64,000 bases of DNA from Candidatus Formimonas warabiya (GTDB taxonomy: Bacteria; Bacillota; Dehalobacteriia; Dehalobacteriales; Dehalobacteriaceae), in NCBI RefSeq assembly GCF_002777255.1, contig NZ_CP017634.1, positions 5,530,903 through 5,594,902 of the forward strand, written 5' to 3'. The notes below the pieces were generated by a model. That model was not told where the DNA came from, did not search any database, and was given only the letters and a program-made list of their open reading frames with translations. A program made the position numbers and the translations under genes. Positions 59,573 to 64,000 of this stretch are shown one piece after another; position 1 is the stretch's first letter, and every line of letters starts with the position of its first letter.

Positions 59573-59759
59573 TATGAGATCCTCTCTTTCTCAGTTCATT
59601 TTATTTCTCATTATTTTTCTATACACCCATTTTAGCGCGAAAAAGAGAAAACTGCATCAGTTTTCTTATTTCCTCTTTTTGGCCGTACTCTAAGCCCACT
59701 GTTTTGCGTGTATTCCATCGAATTTCTCCTCGTCTCTGCGCTTGTCCGGGCTCTTCTGA

Positions 59760-60446
59760 AAAGGCGCCTTTCAGAACGCCGGCTTTATCAAATCGGACGG
59801 TTCGGTCATTCCGCGCAGCTGGTACGAAGGCCGCAAAGCCTACGCAAAAGTATACAGGACCGGGACATACGATGCCACGGTTACCAGCCCTATAGCTTTT
59901 ACCGATACGGCGGGTAAGTGGATGGATTCGGCGGTCCGTTATATGGCGGCGCGCGGCGTGGTTAACGGGATGGGCGGTGAGATGTTCGGACCCCAGCGGT
60001 CCATGACCCGGGCCGAGTTCCTGACCATGCTCATGCGGGTGCTGAACCCCGAACCCCAGGACGCAGGGATGGTGCAGCAGTTTGGTGATGTCCCCGAGAA
60101 CGCGTATTACTACGATGCCGTGCTGAAAGCCAAGGCCCTTGGTATCGTCACAGGCGTGAACGGCAACCAATTCAATCCCGACGCGACGATCACACGGCAG
60201 GATATGTTTGTGATGGCATACAACGCGATGGAAAAGATGAATATGCTGCCCGATGGATACACACAGCAGTTCGTGGAGTTTGACGACTGGTCGATTGTGG
60301 CCGGATACGCGCAAGCCCCTCTGCAAAACCTGGCGAAGCTGAAGCTTGTAGACGGCAGCGACGGGAATGTCAACCCGGTACATACCGCGTCGCGGGCTGA
60401 GGCAGCACAGTTTTTGTACAATGTGCTGAAGTGGGACGCGAAGTAA
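59760..60446 (+). pseudogene. SLH-domain protein fragment (5'-truncated)
   Basis: The frame is open from 59760 (after TGA 59757) to the stop at 60446, about 228 codons, but has no start until ATG 59922. The product contains SLH repeats: SAVRYMAARGVVNGMGG...MTRAEFLTMLMRVL, DAVLKAKALGIVTGVNG...ITRQDMFVMAYNAM and QNLAKLKLVDGSDG...ASRAEAAQFLYNVL. The in-frame stretch upstream (WYEGRKAYAKVYRTGTYD) is the tail of the preceding domain, so this is the 3' end of a larger gene. Its GC content and codon use look higher than its neighbours, suggesting transfer. There is no ribosome binding site. Confidence 0.65.
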
Positions 60447-60521
60447 AAGGGGTATATCAAATCCTATTTTCTGAAAAAATAAAGATGGCAAAATTGCTGA
60501 CATTATGCAAGATTTCTCACC

Positions 60522-60550
60522 TTGACATCTATTGCTTGCTAGTTTAATAT
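60522..60550 (+). promoter_or_regulatory. Promoter of the third nickel/peptide ABC operon
   Basis: TTGACA, 17 bases, TAATAT. Transcription should begin near 60557, shortly before the first leader hairpin. The permease gene is about 400 bp further on. Confidence 0.65.
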
Positions 60551-60564
60551 AAAAAAGAAATTTA

Positions 60565-60681
60565 ATGCTCTGCAGAAGCAGGGAAGTGCAAGATGTTTTA
60601 AAGGACAATCTATAGCAGTTTTTTTAACCATGAAGGTTAATGGCGGGATGAACCCGATCCGTTTCTTCATGGTTTTTTTAT
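60565..60681 (+). promoter_or_regulatory. Dual-hairpin attenuator leader of the third ABC operon
   Basis: Hairpin 1 is CTGC-AGAA-GCAG (60570-60581) with GGAAG after it. Hairpin 2 is TTAACC-ATGAA-GGTTAA (60624-60640). AACCATGAAG pairs alternatively with CTTCATGGTT (60665-60674), then seven T. CTGCAGAAGCAGGGAAG and the GTTTYAAAGGACA box are shared with the leader at 31832. Confidence 0.75.
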
Positions 60682-60752
60682 TTCCTTAGCTAGATTTTAA
60701 GGATTCCGGTTTCCTTGGCAGGACCGGAGATTTAGACTTCCTTCTTTATATT

Positions 60753-60789
60753 CTGGCAGGAGCACGGCATACCTCTTGCCAGGCATTTT
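60753..60789 (+). terminator. Second terminator in the third ABC leader
   Basis: CTGGCAGGAG/CTCTTGCCAG (one mismatch) is followed by GCATTTTT. A further hairpin AAGGGA/TCCCTT (60795-60811) lies just beyond. The region 60682-60953 has no gene. Confidence 0.6.
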
Positions 60790-60840
60790 TCCACAAGGGA
60801 CGATATCCCTTCATCATAAATAGAATAAAAAAACTGGGCG

Positions 60841-60889
60841 AAACCACAAAGGTTGATCGGCATGGACGATGCTCTTTCGTGGTTTTTCA
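60841..60889 (+). terminator. Third terminator in the leader, ANGAA-like arm
   Basis: AAACCACAAAG (60841-60851) pairs with CTTTCGTGGTTT (60874-60885, one bulge), followed by TTTTTC. The inner stem is GCAT/ATGC. Similar to 44851 and 59121; the loop is ACAAA. Confidence 0.65.
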
Positions 60890-60953
60890 GGGATAGGGAC
60901 CTTACATGGAAAATATTTATAAAAGGTGTTAACGTCTGGAAAGCGAGAAGAGG

Positions 60954-61889
60954 ATGAAAAAATTTAAATTCATTTTGAAACGGTTGCTTCAAATAATTCC
61001 TATGCTGATTATTGTCACAATTTTAGCCTTTGCCTTAAGCAATATGTCTTCAGGGGATGTGGCGGAGATTACCATCCGCAGCCAAGGATTGGAGGTTACG
61101 GAAAAGAACATTGCCGCAGTTAGGGAAGAGTTAGGCCTCAATGCGCCCCTTCAGATCCAGTATCTTAACTGGCTGAAAAAAGCTACGGAGCTTGATTTTG
61201 GCATATCCTTTCAAACAAAAAAACCCGTTGCCGATGAGATCCTCTCCAGATTCCCGGCAACCCTTAAGTTGGCAATTGCCGCAACGATTATCTCCATTCT
61301 TTTCGCCATCCCTATCGCCCTTATTTCCGCCCGATATAAGGATTCCCTGGTCGACCACTTTTTTCGGATTATCTCTACTGTCGGCGCGGCCATGCCGGAT
61401 TTTTGGCTGGGCCTGATGCTTTTATATCTTTTTGCCGTTCAATTCGATTTGGTGCCGGTTGTTTCCGGAAGCAAACTTCAAAATATTTTTCTGCCCGCAT
61501 TTACCCTGAGCGTAAACTACGGCGCTACCTATATCAGAGTTCTGAGAAACAATCTCATCGAAATCAATAATTATGACTTTATGAGAGCGGCACGGGCAAG
61601 AGGCCTGAGCCAAAATGCCGTATTGCTGAAGCATGGATTAAAAAACGCCGTGCTTCCCTGTCTCACCCTGATCGGGGTAAACTTCGGCAGGCTTTTAGCG
61701 GGCCAGTTCGCGGTGGAGACCATTTTCTCCTGGAACGGCATTGGGAAATTTGCGGTGGATAGTATTAAGCTTAAGGATTTGCCCGTAATTCAAGGATATA
61801 TCGTCATTGTCGCGGTCACCTATATTGTGATCAATCTTTTACTGGATATTTTGTACCTTTATATCGACCCGAAGATACAACTTGAATAA
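60954..61889 (+). CDS. ABC transporter permease 5 (NikB type)
   Basis: A 311-residue permease. Features are AFALSNMSSGDVAEITIRSQGLEVTEKNIAAVREELGLNAP after the first helix and the EAA loop NNYDFMRAARARGLSQNAVLLKHGLKNAVLP. It closely resembles the permease at 32036 in the GDxAEI segment and ends with IDPKIQLE. ATG 60954 follows GAGAAGAGG directly. It is the first gene of a third importer operon; no substrate-binding gene precedes it, so that gene is probably beyond the window end. Confidence 0.92.
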   Translation: MKKFKFILKRLLQIIPMLIIVTILAFALSNMSSGDVAEITIRSQGLEVTEKNIAAVREELGLNAPLQIQYLNWLKKATELDFGISFQTKKPVADEILSRFPATLKLAIAATIISILFAIPIALISARYKDSLVDHFFRIISTVGAAMPDFWLGLMLLYLFAVQFDLVPVVSGSKLQNIFLPAFTLSVNYGATYIRVLRNNLIEINNYDFMRAARARGLSQNAVLLKHGLKNAVLPCLTLIGVNFGRLLAGQFAVETIFSWNGIGKFAVDSIKLKDLPVIQGYIVIVAVTYIVINLLLDILYLYIDPKIQLE

Positions 61890-61928
61890 AATCCCCTTTC
61901 GTGCTTGTTGAATATGCCTCAATCAGAA

Positions 61929-61958
61929 TGCGACAAAGGAGAACCGTTCTCTGTCGCA
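61929..61958 (+). other. Intercistronic hairpin before permease 6
   Basis: TGCGACA (61929-61935) pairs with TGTCGCA (61952-61958), with an inner GAGAAC/GTTCTC stem. It is directly upstream of AGGAGG and the start codon, so it may control access to the ribosome binding site or mark a processing site. Confidence 0.55.
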
Positions 61959-61966
61959 GAGGAGGA

Positions 61967-62840
61967 ATGGTCGTCATTTTGCAAAGAAACGTGCTGGTAA
62001 AATTAAAAAAACAAAAATCAGCCCTGCTGGGATTAGCCATCATCATCATTTTTGTATGTGCCGGTATTTTTGCCCCCGTCGTGGCCCCCCACGACCCTTA
62101 TGCGGTGGACCTCACCCAAAAATTGCTCAAGCCTTGCGGGGAATTCCCCCTGGGCACAGACCAGCTGGGCCGATGTATTCTGTCCAGACTGATTTATGGG
62201 GTCAGGACCAGCCTCGTCACGGCAATGATTGCCACGGCCCTGATCTTGGCGCTGGGCGTTCCTCTCGGCATGATTGCCGGCTATGTGGGCGGATGGCTGG
62301 ATAATTTTATCATGCGTCTGGCCGATATCGCGTCCACCTTTCCCTCCACTCTTTTGGCCTTAGCGGTTGTGGGCGTGTGGGGGCCCAGCATCGTCAATAT
62401 TATGTTTGTGTTTGTGGTTCTTTGGTGGGCGCCTTTTGCCCGAATCGTGCGCAGCATGGTGATTAAACTGAAAGAAAAAGAGTTTGTCCTGGCGGCCATT
62501 GCTTCCGGCAGCAGCCGGACCTCCATCATCCTCCGGCATATCACTTTAAATGCAATTTCTCCCATTATCGTCCTGGCCACCCTGAGGATTGCCGCCGTGA
62601 TTATGCACGTGGCCGGGTTCTCCTTCATCGGGCTGGGTGCCCAGCCCCCAACGGCGGATTGGGGCGTGATGCTGAGCGACAGCCGGCAGTATTTAACATC
62701 ACAGCCGCTGATGCTGCTTTGGCCCGGGCTGGCCATCACCCTTGCCGTGCTGGCCTTCAATCTCTTTGGGGAAGGGTTAAACGATGCCCTGATCCCATCT
62801 TCCGGCGATATGGCGGTAGTAAAGGAGGGTGACGGGCAAA

Positions 62841-62848
<8 letters not shown>
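61967..62848 (+). CDS. ABC transporter permease 6 (NikC type)
   Basis: A 293-residue NikC/DppC permease: VAPHDPYAVDLTQKLLKP, FPLGTDQLGRCILSRLIYGVRTSLVTAMI, EAA loop KEFVLAAIASGSSRTSIILRHITLNA, and SFIGLGAQPPTADWGVMLSDSRQYL. ATG 61967 is only 1 bp after AGGAGG; TTG 61979 would give better spacing, and a hairpin lies just upstream. An in-frame start at 61901 exists without a site. It overlaps the next ATPase by 8 bp. Partner of the permease at 60954. Confidence 0.9.
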
Positions 62849-63626
<778 letters not shown>

Positions 63627-63645
63627 AAGAAAAATGGGTGAAAAC

Positions 63646-64000
63646 ATGAATCTATTTGAAATAAAAGGCCTTTATAAATGCTATCAAAAAAAAGCAAAGC
63701 CAAAGGTGTATGCCGTTTATAATGTAAACTTAAACATTAAAAAAGGGGAAGTTCTTGGCCTGGTCGGCGAGTCGGGCTGCGGGAAAACTACTTTGGGGAA
63801 AATGCTTTTAAAGCTGGAGCAGCCGACCAGGGGAAGAATCCTTTTTCATGAGCAGGATATCACAGATTATTCCTTTCCTCAAATGCGGAAAATCAGAAAC
63901 AACATGCAGATGACCTTTCAGGGCAGTGCCAATGCGTTTAACCCCTATTTTACGGTGGAGCAAATCATCGGTGAACCCCTGCACAATTACAGCACCGAGT
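63646..64000 (+). CDS. ABC transporter ATP-binding protein 6 (NikE type), partial
   Basis: The first 118 codons of an ATPase cut by the window end. It shows NLFEIKGLYKCYQ, Walker A GESGCGKTT and the Q-loop FQGSANAFNP, as in NikE/DppF proteins. ATG 63646 is chosen; ATG 63634 in the same frame is also possible because the only purine-rich site, GGGTGA, lies between them. It continues the third nickel/peptide importer. Confidence 0.88.
   Translation, partial: MNLFEIKGLYKCYQKKAKPKVYAVYNVNLNIKKGEVLGLVGESGCGKTTLGKMLLKLEQPTRGRILFHEQDITDYSFPQMRKIRNNMQMTFQGSANAFNPYFTVEQIIGEPLHNYSTE

Noticed and set aside
59619..60608. A 329-codon minus-strand open frame
   Set aside because: It overlaps the clear SLH-coding frame on the plus strand and shows no family motifs. 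The part at 59622-59740 outside the SLH fragment is also unrecognised.

Overview
The window looks like a chromosome segment of a mid-GC, Gram-positive anaerobe of the Clostridia, probably near the Peptococcaceae. The evidence is the S-layer homology (SLH) proteins, strong AGGAGG-type ribosome binding sites with frequent GTG/TTG starts, ferredoxin-type and glycolate-oxidase-type Fe-S proteins, and a heavy load of nickel, cobalt, iron and corrinoid genes. I saw no rRNA, tRNA, prophage or CRISPR array. The organism assignment is inference.

Layout. 1-5.4 kb: end of an SLH-like protein, an ECF S component, an ABC-2 type ABC pair, a nitrilase-family hydrolase, CbiZ (corrinoid salvage) and a TIM-barrel protein. 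5.5-18.9 kb: feoA and feoB, 10.7 kb apart, each with a near-identical 5' leader, separated by two very large opposite-strand SLH genes (a repeat-rich surface protein and an S8 protease). 18.9-21.5 kb: a CadA-type metal-efflux ATPase and its ArsR-family repressor. 21.6-24.8 kb: cbiQ, cbiO and cbiM for cobalt or nickel uptake. 25.1-26.2 kb: two cupins. 26.7-39.9 kb: two complete nickel/oligopeptide-type ABC importers, the second interleaved with three class I SAM methyltransferases. 40-41.3 kb: an SDR and a Phd/ParE-type toxin-antitoxin pair. 41.4-52.9 kb: a STAND/BTAD regulator and a catabolic operon with a tripartite tricarboxylate transporter, DapA-like aldolase, atypical SDR, LarA-like protein and MmgE/PrpD protein. 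53-54.3 kb: an IS30-family element. 54.4-59.6 kb: GntR regulator, MFS carrier, GlcD/GlcF-type oxidase and a four-cluster ferredoxin. 59.8-60.4 kb: an SLH gene fragment. 61-64 kb: a third nickel/peptide-type ABC operon, cut by the window end.

The most interesting feature is not a protein. Six leaders (upstream of the S8 protease, cbiQ, cbiM and all three nickel/peptide-type ABC operons) share a layout: a small hairpin, a spacer, a second small hairpin, and an intrinsic terminator whose 5' arm is the second hairpin. The loops are mostly A-N-G-A-A while the stems differ, as expected of a structured RNA recognised by a common factor. This would be a transcription-attenuation regulon for metal and peptide import. 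At least four further terminators carry the same loop-and-arm sequence without a clear first hairpin.

Palindromic repeats have also been active here. A 30-bp inverted repeat family forms the 3' end of cbiZ and a 111-bp MITE-like unit; a 13-bp palindrome forms the 3' end of cadA; and two hairpins sit in frame inside feoB.
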